From: Clostridia bacterium
Lineage (GTDB): Bacteria > Bacillota > Clostridia > Oscillospirales > Butyricicoccaceae
Length of the DNA stretch: 10,864 nucleotides
Direction: 5' to 3'
NCBI GenBank assembly: GCA_017552495.1
Contig: JAFZPW010000007.1
Span: 1-10,864, forward strand
Shown here: positions 1 to 4,674 of the stretch, in pieces
How positions within the stretch are numbered: position 1 is the first letter of the stretch
How the letters are laid out: each line of letters starts with the position of its first letter
Position numbers and translations under genes: made by a program
The notes under the pieces: generated by a model
What the model saw: the letters and a program-made list of their open reading frames with translations, nothing else
What the model was told of the DNA's origin: nothing
The model's database searches: none

Positions 1-136
1 GCTACTCAAAAACGATGCACGAAACCCGAGAGGCACGCCCCTCCAAAATGCTCTGCACCTCTATTCAGTTATCTGACGATAGATTTCTGAATCATCGGTT
101 TTGATCCTTTCCGATCTGCTTGCGCAGATCATTTCC
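1..136 (-). promoter_or_regulatory. Untranslated leader, possible riboswitch, cut by window edge
   Basis: Transcript expected from the promoter at 143-171; no convincing coding start is seen before the window ends. Visible structure on the minus strand: a perfect 7-bp hairpin with a TTGC-type loop (113-130), then an AATAGAGGTGC block (55-65), a local hairpin GAGGGG/CCTCTC and, at the very edge, GAGTAGC (1-7). AUAGAGGUGC and GAGUAG both occur in the 5' half of lysine riboswitches (L-box), but there they are about 10 nt apart and here about 47 nt. GAGUAGC also occurs in yybP-ykoY manganese riboswitches. The second half of either aptamer would lie outside the window, so the class is unresolved. 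Confidence 0.3.
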
Positions 137-142
137 ACATGC

Positions 143-171
143 ATGATACCACACCCGCCGTCCCCTGTCAA
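143..171 (-). promoter_or_regulatory. Sigma-A-type promoter for a gene off the left edge
   Basis: On the minus strand TTGACA (166-171) is followed by a 17-bp spacer and TATCAT (143-148). It sits immediately downstream of the bidirectional terminator at 175-210, so it marks the start of a new transcription unit separate from rplM-rpsI. The start site should lie near 136, leaving a long leader and no gene inside the window. Confidence 0.65.
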
Positions 172-174
172 CAG

Positions 175-210
175 AAAAGTCCCGGAAACTGTTGCGTTTC
201 CGGGACTTTT
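175..210 (-). terminator. Bidirectional terminator of the displaced rpsI end
   Basis: A perfect 15-bp stem (175-189 with 196-210) with a 6-nt loop and T-tracts on both strands. Its stem and loop closely match the terminator after the intact rpsI (1478-1509): both share CCCGGAAAC, a GTTG in the loop, and TTCCGGG. Its place directly after the duplicated rpsI tail suggests it was the original terminator of the rplM-rpsI operon, now about 1.3 kb away from it. Confidence 0.8.
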
Positions 211-230
211 TGACTGTTCTGATATTCCAA

Positions 231-284
231 TCAGCGCTTGCTGAACTGAGGCGCGCGGCTGGCGGCTTTGAGACCGTATTTCAT
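231..284 (-). pseudogene. Displaced 3' end of rpsI (last 17 codons), attachment-site remnant
   Basis: The minus strand reads MKYGLKAASRAPQFSKR then TGA. Apart from the leading M and one Ser for Arg, this is the C-terminal tail of ribosomal protein S9, as encoded at the end of the intact rpsI in this window (KKYGLKAARRAPQFSKR). Over the 15 codons from Tyr to the last Arg, 37 of 45 bases match. Homology stops just upstream, and there is no start region or SD, so this is a fragment and not a gene. It is in the same orientation as rpsI and is followed by a homologous terminator. This pattern is expected when an element integrates in the 3' end of a gene, supplies a substitute end and pushes the old end to its far side. 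The alternative, a segmental duplication, does not explain the integrase tail next to it. Confidence 0.8.
268..278. repeat. Left copy of the att core repeat
   Basis: TTGAGACCGTA (268-278) is the longest exact match between the displaced rpsI tail and the intact rpsI (1556-1566). Matching becomes poor just beyond it on the side away from the stop codon, so it is the best candidate for the crossover segment. The exact exchange point cannot be fixed from one sequence. Confidence 0.55.
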
Positions 285-341
285 AAAGCACCAGGCCTCA
301 GACCCCTTGATTTTACAGGCTTTTTTGAAGGTCTCTGAAAA

Positions 342-363
342 ATTAACCCCTAAATTAACCCAT
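342..363. repeat. Arm-type repeat, left end of element
   Basis: ATTAACCC occurs at 342-349 and again at 354-361, a 12-bp period, followed by AT. The whole 22 bp recurs at 1389-1410 with 2 mismatches and the same 12-bp period and orientation. Paired short direct repeats flanking a core site are typical of the DNA bound by the arm-binding domain of Tn916/lambda-type integrases. It lies between the core repeat and the integrase stub, where such a site is expected. Confidence 0.6.
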
Positions 364-397
364 ATTATTTTCGGAGGCTTAACCACCGTCAGCCGTA

Positions 398-493
398 TTA
401 TTGACCGAACGCACCGTTCACTACAGCCGCCAGTTCTTGAAGTTTATTATACTTCACTTTGGCGTAAATGTCCATAGCAGTATTACATCGATT
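398..493 (-). pseudogene. C-terminal remnant of a tyrosine recombinase (integrase)
   Basis: The minus strand reads 31 residues, including TAMDIYAKVKYNKLQELA, then VVNGAFGQ and a TAA stop. The TxMDIYAKV segment fits the last catalytic box of phage/ICE integrases, with the active-site Tyr encoded at 464-466; the following residues match the usual C-terminal tail. Everything upstream (arm-binding domain, core-binding domain, R-H-R residues) is gone. The reading frame runs straight up to the TAG stop of the CPBP gene at 494-496, in the same frame, so a deletion joined the two genes around 482-500. The stub ends about 120 bp from the core repeat and points towards it, the normal place for an int gene. 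It is too short to be active. Confidence 0.75.
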
Positions 494-1369
494 CTAGGTT
501 GATACTTCTTCCAATGCGGATTTATAAAACCTTGTTCGCGTAAAAACAAGGTAAAACAGCACGTCAATAATAATCTCAACAGGAACTACAACAATGCTAT
601 AGATATCACTAAACGGATAAATCATGGCTCCCGTCAGGATGATATTCTTAAACATATGCAGAAAGAAGACCGGAAAGACCTTTCTTTGGGCAATAACGTA
701 AATTGTCGTGTACACCAGCGCCGCGCTCATACAACTTACAATAAAAGATAGTCCTAAAACCGGATTGATCATAAACCAATCATGCTGAATCTGTGTAGGA
801 TAAAAATATAAAGGCAAATGCCAAACGCCCCAGATAAATCCGATAGTTAAGGACATCTGTAACAGTTTCTTTTTATCAAACAAGCAGTCTGTAAGGAAAC
901 CACGCCATCCAAATTCCTCAGAAAAAGGTCCGGAGATCATTCCCCAAAACAGAAAATAGAACAAATACAAAGGATTCGTAAATATCAATTTGAGTCCCTC
1001 GAATCCCAAAGCCGTTGCGCCGAACCCCTTTGAAATCAGCTGAGTGACCGTCACTTCCAAACATACCAAACAAAGTGAGATCAAAATAGCCGTAATACAC
1101 TCTTTATTGGGAACAAAGCATCTTATTAAGAAATTCTTGATGCCTTCCTTTGTATAAAACGCAAAAACAAAAATAACGCCTACCAACGTGGGCATTACTC
1201 CGCCAATTCCAAAAAAGATTGAGGCATAATCAAAAGATGATATCGACGTATTTTCAACATCTAACCCCATCATAATCGGCATAAACTGACACAGCCAAGT
1301 CAGTGATATCGTGATTACCAGATATAGTATGGCGACTTTGATCTTATTATTTGCTTTTTTGGGTTCCAT
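494..1369 (-). CDS. CPBP family intramembrane metalloprotease (CAAX protease/Abi)
   Basis: A 291-residue multi-pass membrane protein. The three CPBP/Abi signatures are present: EEFGWRG (E151, E152, R156), FIWGVWH with H184, and HMFKN with H238 and N242; these form the metal-dependent intramembrane active site. Several hydrophobic helices fill the rest, with a Lys-rich cytoplasmic N-terminus. I start at the ATG at 1369 because AAGGAG lies 11 nt upstream; the frame stays open 34 codons further, but that stretch crosses the arm repeats and has no SD. Family members process CAAX or bacteriocin-type peptides, and several give bacteriocin self-immunity; the substrate here is unknown. It is the only intact gene of the rpsI-end element and uses A/T-rich codons (ATA, TTA, CTA) unlike its neighbours, which suggests transfer. 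No good promoter is seen directly upstream, so read-through from rplM-rpsI is possible. Confidence 0.85.
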   Translation of the reverse strand: MEPKKANNKIKVAILYLVITISLTWLCQFMPIMMGLDVENTSISSFDYASIFFGIGGVMPTLVGVIFVFAFYTKEGIKNFLIRCFVPNKECITAILISLCLVCLEVTVTQLISKGFGATALGFEGLKLIFTNPLYLFYFLFWGMISGPFSEEFGWRGFLTDCLFDKKKLLQMSLTIGFIWGVWHLPLYFYPTQIQHDWFMINPVLGLSFIVSCMSAALVYTTIYVIAQRKVFPVFFLHMFKNIILTGAMIYPFSDIYSIVVVPVEIIIDVLFYLVFTRTRFYKSALEEVST

Positions 1370-1388
1370 ACCTGCTTTGGCTCCTTCA

Positions 1389-1410
1389 ATTAACCCATAA
1401 CTTAACCCAT
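1389..1410. repeat. Arm-type repeat, right end of element
   Basis: ATTAACCC (1389-1396) and CTTAACCC (1401-1408), 12 bp apart and followed by AT, match the repeat at 342-363 in 20 of 22 positions and in the same orientation. It lies only about 20 bp upstream of the CPBP start codon, so an integrase bound here would also cover that gene's promoter/leader region. Confidence 0.6.
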
Positions 1411-1477
1411 TTTTGCGAAATAGCCCCTCTACAGAGGAACAGATCAGGCCAAATCGCGTCAAGCCCCACAAAAGGGG

Positions 1478-1509
1478 AAACCCCGGAAACCGTTGAGATT
1501 CCGGGGTTT
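1478..1509 (-). terminator. Terminator after intact rpsI, weak T-tract
   Basis: An 11-bp stem (1478-1488 with 1499-1509) and 10-nt loop, homologous to the terminator at 175-210. On the minus strand the stem is followed by TTTCCCCTTTTG, an interrupted T-tract, so read-through into the CPBP gene is plausible. The 3' arm GGGG can also pair with the following CCCC, which in turn can pair with GGGG at the far side of 1464-1467, giving mutually exclusive hairpins. Confidence 0.65.
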
Positions 1510-1518
1510 TGGGCGATT

Positions 1519-1923
1519 TTAGCGCTTCGAGAACTGAGGAGCGCGACGGGCAGCCTTGAGACCGTACTTCTTACGCTCTTTCATTCTGGAGTCGCGGGTG
1601 AGGAACCCGGCAGCCTTCAGCGCGGGACGGTATTCCGCGTCGGCCTGAACCAGCGCGCGGGAAATGCCATGACGGATGGCGCCGGCCTGGCCGGTGAAGC
1701 CGCCGCCCTGAACCTTGACTTCCACATCGAACTTGTCGGCAACGCCGACGGTCTCGATGGGCTGACGGACGATATACTTCAGCGTTTCCATGCCGAAGTA
1801 GTTATCCAGCGTGCGGTTGTTGATGGTGACAACGCCGGAGCCGCCGGGGATCAGACGGACGCGGGCGATGGAGCTCTTTCTTCTGCCGGTGCCGTAAAAA
1901 TAAGCCTTTTTCGGTGTATACAT
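1519..1923 (-). CDS. rpsI: 30S ribosomal protein S9
   Basis: 134 residues, full length for bacterial uS9. It has the GTGRRKSSIARVRL N-terminal block, the QPIETV and GGGFTGQAGAIRHGISRAL central motifs, and the basic tail ending in SKR, which reaches the P-site tRNA in the 30S subunit. The SD AGGGGAGG lies just upstream of the ATG, and 16 bp separate it from rplM, so the two form the usual L13-S9 operon. Its last ~17 codons appear to be supplied by the inserted element: a diverged copy of them lies at 231-284. The tail remains a good S9 consensus, so function should be intact. Confidence 0.97.
   Translation of the reverse strand: MYTPKKAYFYGTGRRKSSIARVRLIPGGSGVVTINNRTLDNYFGMETLKYIVRQPIETVGVADKFDVEVKVQGGGFTGQAGAIRHGISRALVQADAEYRPALKAAGFLTRDSRMKERKKYGLKAARRAPQFSKR
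1556..1566. repeat. Right copy of the att core repeat, inside rpsI
   Basis: TTGAGACCGTA, identical to 268-278, coding for the Tyr-Gly-Leu-Lys of the S9 tail. Bases from here to the rpsI stop would come from the element; bases upstream in rpsI would be original host sequence. Confidence 0.55.
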
Positions 1924-1939
1924 GGATCGTTACCTCCCC

Positions 1940-2368
1940 TTATTCTGCCCAGACTTCGGGCTTCTGCGCGGCGTTGACGTGATCTTCGCCTTCGTAGACC
2001 TTGCAGCGGTTCAAAGACCAGCGGCCGATACTGTTCTTGGGCAGCATCCCCTTCACCGCCAGCTTCATCGCCAGGCAGGGACGGGTGGCCATCAGGGTCT
2101 TGTACTGCGTTTCCTTCAGACCGCCGACATAGCCGGAGTGGGTGCGGTAATACTTGTCGATCAGCTTGTTGCCGGTGAGAACAGCCTTGCCGGCGTTAAT
2201 GATGATGACGTAGTCGCCGCAGTCAACATGCGGGGTGTAATCAACCTTGTGCTTCCCTTTCAGGATCGAGGCGGCGATGGCGGCGGTACGACCCAGGGGC
2301 TTGCCAGCCGCATCCAGAATGTACCATTTCCGCTCAATGGTCTCATTTTTTGCCATGTAAGTGGACAT
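1940..2368 (-). CDS. rplM: 50S ribosomal protein L13
   Basis: 142 residues, the normal length of bacterial uL13, an early-assembly protein of the 50S subunit that binds 23S rRNA. Recognisable segments include ERKWYILDAAGKPLGR, GKHKVDYTPHVDCGDYVIIINA, the HSGYVGGLKE block and the AVKGMLPKN motif. The frame is open to 2395, but I choose the ATG at 2368: GGAGG (2378-2382) lies 9 nt upstream and MSTYMAK is the usual N-terminus. First gene of the rplM-rpsI operon, with its promoter at 2426-2454. Confidence 0.97.
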   Translation of the reverse strand: MSTYMAKNETIERKWYILDAAGKPLGRTAAIAASILKGKHKVDYTPHVDCGDYVIIINAGKAVLTGNKLIDKYYRTHSGYVGGLKETQYKTLMATRPCLAMKLAVKGMLPKNSIGRWSLNRCKVYEGEDHVNAAQKPEVWAE

Positions 2369-2391
2369 AATGCGTTTCCTCCGTTTATATT

Positions 2392-2406
2392 TCAAATTAA
2401 ATTTGA
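2392..2406 (-). promoter_or_regulatory. Palindrome in the rplM leader
   Basis: TCAAATT-A-AATTTGA is a perfect 7+1+7 palindrome between the expected start site (~2419) and the SD (2378-2382). It could be a protein-binding operator or a small leader hairpin. Firmicutes often have an L13-responsive leader before rplM (Rfam L13_leader); whether this sequence belongs to it cannot be judged by eye. Confidence 0.35.
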
Positions 2407-2425
2407 GTATAAAATCAGCCTCTTA

Positions 2426-2454
2426 GTTATATCACAGGAGAAACCGCTTGTCAA
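2426..2454 (-). promoter_or_regulatory. Promoter of rplM-rpsI
   Basis: TTGACA (2449-2454), 17-bp spacer, TATAAC (2426-2431) preceded by TG one base upstream (extended -10). Near-consensus, as expected for a ribosomal protein operon. The transcript starts near 2419, giving a leader of about 50 nt. Confidence 0.85.
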
Positions 2455-2558
2455 CACCTTTTTTCGGAAAAAATCAATTTACAAAACAAGAGCTTTGATT
2501 TTCTTTGATTTACGCAATTTTTCTTTGTTTTTCTAAATTGCGATTTCACTTTTTTCTC

Positions 2559-2587
2559 TTGTAATTTTGCGGGATTTCCGATACAAT
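2559..2587 (+). promoter_or_regulatory. Promoter of the ttcA-like gene
   Basis: TTGTAA (2559-2564), 17-bp spacer, TACAAT (2582-2587), about 20 bp before the start codon, so the leader is very short. Divergent from the rplM promoter. The A/T-rich stretch between them (2455-2558) holds an 8-bp inverted repeat (2513-2520 with 2535-2542) and two CTTTGATTT copies 10 bp apart (2493, 2503), but no gene. Confidence 0.7.
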
Positions 2588-2606
2588 CAGGGCGGGAGTT
2601 GATGAT

Positions 2607-3353
2607 ATGCAAAAACTGCTTTCTCTTGTCCGCCGATGCGCGGCGGATTACGATATGATCCGGGAGGGCGACCGGATCGCCGTCGGCGTTTCCGGCGGGA
2701 AGGATTCCCTTGCGCTTTTGCGCTTGCTGGCCGAGTTGAAACGCTTTTATCCCGCCGCCTTTTCTCTCACTGCCATTACGCTGGACATGGGTTATGAAAC
2801 CATGGACTTTTCCCTGGTTTCCGCCCTTTGCGAGCGGCTGAACATCCCCTATGTCATCCGTCCCACCCAGATCCGCGAGATCGTCTTTGACATCCGGCAG
2901 GAGGAAAATCCCTGTTCGCTTTGCGCCAAACTGCGCCGCGGGATTTTGAATGAGGAGGCCGTGCGTCTGGGGTGCAACAAGGTAGCGCTGGGCCACCATT
3001 ACGACGACGCCATCGAGACCTTTGCCCTCTCTCTGATCTATGAGGGCAGACTTAGCTGCTTCCGCCCCGTGACCTATCTGGACCGGACGGGGCTGACAAT
3101 AATCCGCCCCCTGCTCTATTTGCATGAAAAGACCATCGCCAATTTTGCCTGCCGCCAGCAGCTTCCCGTGGTGTTCAATCCCTGCCCCGCTGACAAGGAT
3201 ACCAAGCGGGAGGAGATCAAGCGGCTCTTGTATGAAATGGAGGGCCGCTATCCCGGGCTGAAGGATCACATTTTCGGCGGATTGCAGCATTCTCCGCTTC
3301 CCGGCTGGATGCCGGAACGAAACGCAGAAAAGGAAAACAGCGCTTCCGAATGA
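2607..3353 (+). CDS. ttcA: TtcA-family tRNA 2-thiocytidine synthetase (PP-loop ATPase)
   Basis: 248 residues. An N-type ATP pyrophosphatase: PP-loop SGGKDS at 29-34, CSLC (C103, C106) followed by KLRRGIL, GHHYDD at 129-134, and a third Cys in NPCPADKDTKR (C193). TtcA uses these three Cys to hold an iron-sulfur cluster and, after ATP activation, thiolates cytidine 32 of certain tRNAs. The protein is shorter than the roughly 310-residue E. coli enzyme, as is common for the Firmicute branch, so the exact tRNA target is less sure than the family. A lysidine synthetase (TilS) is unlikely because of the CxxC plus third Cys. Start chosen at ATG 2607 with GGGAG 8 nt upstream. Its last codons form the left arm of the terminator at 3335-3370, and its stop is in the loop. 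Single-gene unit. Confidence 0.85.
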   Translation: MQKLLSLVRRCAADYDMIREGDRIAVGVSGGKDSLALLRLLAELKRFYPAAFSLTAITLDMGYETMDFSLVSALCERLNIPYVIRPTQIREIVFDIRQEENPCSLCAKLRRGILNEEAVRLGCNKVALGHHYDDAIETFALSLIYEGRLSCFRPVTYLDRTGLTIIRPLLYLHEKTIANFACRQQLPVVFNPCPADKDTKREEIKRLLYEMEGRYPGLKDHIFGGLQHSPLPGWMPERNAEKENSASE

Positions 3354-3370
3354 ACGCGGAAGCGCTGTTT
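3335..3370. terminator. Shared bidirectional terminator containing the ttcA stop codon
   Basis: A perfect 14-bp stem, AAACAGCGCTTCCG (3335-3348) with 3357-3370, and an 8-nt loop. The TGA of ttcA (3351-3353) is inside the loop, so the last residues N-S-A-S-E are written by the stem. T-rich tract follows on the plus strand; on the minus strand the stem ends TTT and follows the methyltransferase stop at 3373. It serves both converging genes. Confidence 0.8.
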
Positions 3371-3372
3371 GT

Positions 3373-4173
3373 TTAGTTCTTTTTCTCCTGCTTTTGGCAT
3401 ATGTAAAGCAAATGACTGGCCGCGCCCAGCAGTTCCCGTTTTTCGCAGGTGGCAAAATGATAGGACACAAAAGCTGCAAAATCCTCGTCAGACATGGAGA
3501 AGTCCTCCCGCCCATTGGCAATCTCTAAAACGCTGTCGGCCGACACCGTGGTCAAATACCGGACAGGCTTTTCCGCAAAAAGCGCCTCAAATTCCGCAGG
3601 ATCAAAGCCGGTAAACAACTGTTCGGGAAAATGCCGCACCCGATAATCCGCCGTAAAGTTTTCTTCGATCCCGGGAAGAAAATTCCCCTGCAAATAGTTG
3701 GCATACAGGATCGCATGGACCGAAAGAAACGCAACCAGCAGTGTGCCGCCCGGCTTTGTCACGCGGATGGCTTCGTCCAGCGCCCGATGCTGCTCCTGCG
3801 GCGAATACAGATGATACATGGGGCCGAACAACAGCGTTATATCAAAGGTATCGTCTGCAAAGGCGCTGAGATCCAGCGCATCGCCCTGTATGGCTTGCAG
3901 ATTGAAAAGACCCGCGCTGTTCTGCACCAGCCGGTCGTAATTCTGTCGAATCAGTTCGATTGCCGTAACGTCGTTGCCTTCCTTCGCCAACGCCACGGAA
4001 TACCGTCCCGTTCCGGCTCCAACCTCCAGGATCTTTGCCTGCGGCGAAAGATATCGGTGAATACAGCGCATGGTAGTGAGATATTCCAGTTGCCCGTGAC
4101 GGCTGCGTTCCAGCCGGGTTTCTTCGATGTCCTGTCCGTAAAACAAGTTCAGGAGTTCCAATCGCGAATCCAT
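3373..4173 (-). CDS. Class I SAM-dependent methyltransferase
   Basis: 266 residues. Rossmann-fold methyltransferase of the Methyltransf_11/25 type: motif I LEVGAGTGRY (49-58), acidic end of strand 2 in VTAIEL (E73), motif II-like QGDALDL (D98) and DDTFDITLLFGPMYHL, then IRVTKPGGTLLVAF. This fixes SAM binding; the substrate is not readable and may be a small molecule, since no RNA- or DNA-binding domain is visible. The C-terminal third (from about 150) carries family-specific insertions. Start at 4173 with GAGGAGG upstream; own promoter at 4201-4229. A 71-bp gap separates it from the DUF2508-like gene with no clear terminator, so co-transcription with that gene is also possible. Confidence 0.85.
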   Translation of the reverse strand: MDSRLELLNLFYGQDIEETRLERSRHGQLEYLTTMRCIHRYLSPQAKILEVGAGTGRYSVALAKEGNDVTAIELIRQNYDRLVQNSAGLFNLQAIQGDALDLSAFADDTFDITLLFGPMYHLYSPQEQHRALDEAIRVTKPGGTLLVAFLSVHAILYANYLQGNFLPGIEENFTADYRVRHFPEQLFTGFDPAEFEALFAEKPVRYLTTVSADSVLEIANGREDFSMSDEDFAAFVSYHFATCEKRELLGAASHLLYICQKQEKKN

Positions 4174-4200
4174 GGTGTCGCCTCCTCATAATTTTTTTAT

Positions 4201-4229
4201 AGGATAGCAAATTCTGTTGGAATAATCAA
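4201..4229 (-). promoter_or_regulatory. Promoter of the methyltransferase gene
   Basis: TTGATT (4224-4229), 17-bp spacer, TATCCT (4201-4206), about 30 bp before the start codon at 4173. Confidence 0.6.
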
Positions 4230-4244
4230 GAAAAACCCAACCGG

Positions 4245-4499
4245 TCAGCGAAGCACGCGCATGGCTGTGATGTTTTCCGCCTTCATCCGCTGGATCAGAT
4301 AGGTGAAACGCTCCTGCAGCGCATTCATTTCATAGACGCAGGCCGAGATCAGCTCCGGCTCGGTGACCTGCTCAAAGGCCGCCCGAACGTGCCGAAGCTG
4401 CAGCAGCGTATCATAATATTCCGTTAAAAGTTCCTGTCGGGAACGCACCTCCTGCGCCCGCTTTTCGGCGGCGTCTTTTCGCTTTTGCAGCAATTGCAT
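4245..4499 (-). CDS. Small helical DUF2508-like protein
   Basis: 84 residues from the ATG at 4499, preferred over one 7 codons upstream (4520) because GGAGAGG lies just before it. Almost wholly helical: a Lys/Arg/Glu-rich N-terminal stretch likely to form a coiled coil, then the pattern TEPELISACVYEMNALQERF, which resembles the conserved core of DUF2508 (YaaL) proteins. No signal peptide, membrane segment or catalytic motif is visible, so it is probably a small cytoplasmic protein of unknown function. YaaL-type genes usually sit by recR/bofA; here the gene is divergent from a topoisomerase operon, so the family call is moderate. Transcribed from 4564-4591, back to back with the parE promoter. 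Confidence 0.7.
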   Translation of the reverse strand: MQLLQKRKDAAEKRAQEVRSRQELLTEYYDTLLQLRHVRAAFEQVTEPELISACVYEMNALQERFTYLIQRMKAENITAMRVLR

Positions 4500-4563
4500 C
4501 CTGTTCCTCTCCTTCTTCATCAGCGTTTGTTTGTTTTGAAATCATTGTTCCCAAAAAATTGGG

Positions 4564-4591
4564 AGAATATTCCGCAGAGCATGAATTTCAA
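4564..4591 (-). promoter_or_regulatory. Possible promoter of the DUF2508-like gene
   Basis: TTGAAA (4586-4591), 16-bp spacer, TATTCT (4564-4569) on the minus strand, about 65 bp before the chosen start. Its -35 box is about 20 bp from that of the divergent parE promoter. Confidence 0.4.
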
Positions 4592-4611
4592 GGCTTTTCG
4601 GCAGAGTTTTG

Positions 4612-4640
4612 TTGACAGCGGAGGGTTTTTTCGATACAAT
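4612..4640 (+). promoter_or_regulatory. Promoter of the topoisomerase operon
   Basis: TTGACA (4612-4617), 17-bp spacer, TACAAT (4635-4640), about 35 bp before the parE start codon. Near-consensus. Confidence 0.8.
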
Positions 4641-4674
4641 ATATTGTGGTATGTTTTCTGCTGTGGAGGTATAT

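Larger units (their letters stand above)
268..1566. mobile_element. Degenerate integrative element (CIME-like) in the rpsI 3' end
   Basis: About 1.29 kb bounded by direct repeats of the rpsI end. In order from the left it holds: the core repeat, a 22-bp arm-like repeat (342-363), the C-terminal stub of a tyrosine recombinase (398-493), a CPBP membrane protease gene (494-1369), a second arm-like repeat (1389-1410), a terminator (1478-1509) and the substitute rpsI end. The interior is visibly richer in A/T than rpsI, rplM or ttcA. The 3' end of rpsI is a known target of integrative conjugative elements in streptococci. Elements that keep both attachment sites but lose recombination genes are known as CIMEs. 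No transfer, replication or complete recombinase gene remains, so it could move only with help from a related element. The layout is seen directly; the history is inferred. Confidence 0.7.

Noticed and set aside
69..95. Possible leader peptide MIQKSIVR after an AAAGGA
   Set aside because: Only 8 codons, without a run of a regulatory amino acid; not distinguishable from chance.
61..291. Open frame of 76 codons on the minus strand
   Set aside because: It crosses the terminator stem, the promoter at 143-171 and the rpsI tail in the wrong frame; no SD and no recognisable protein.
1370..1471. 34-codon upstream extension of the CPBP gene
   Set aside because: No SD at the upper ATG, covers the arm repeats, and the lower ATG has AAGGAG and a typical N-terminus.
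1351..1977. Long plus-strand frame opposite rpsI
   Set aside because: Antisense shadow of a G/C-rich ribosomal protein gene; translation is low-complexity and the true gene is certain.
2451..3521. 356-codon minus-strand frame opposite ttcA
   Set aside because: Shadow frame of a clear PP-loop enzyme; it also spans two promoters and a terminator.
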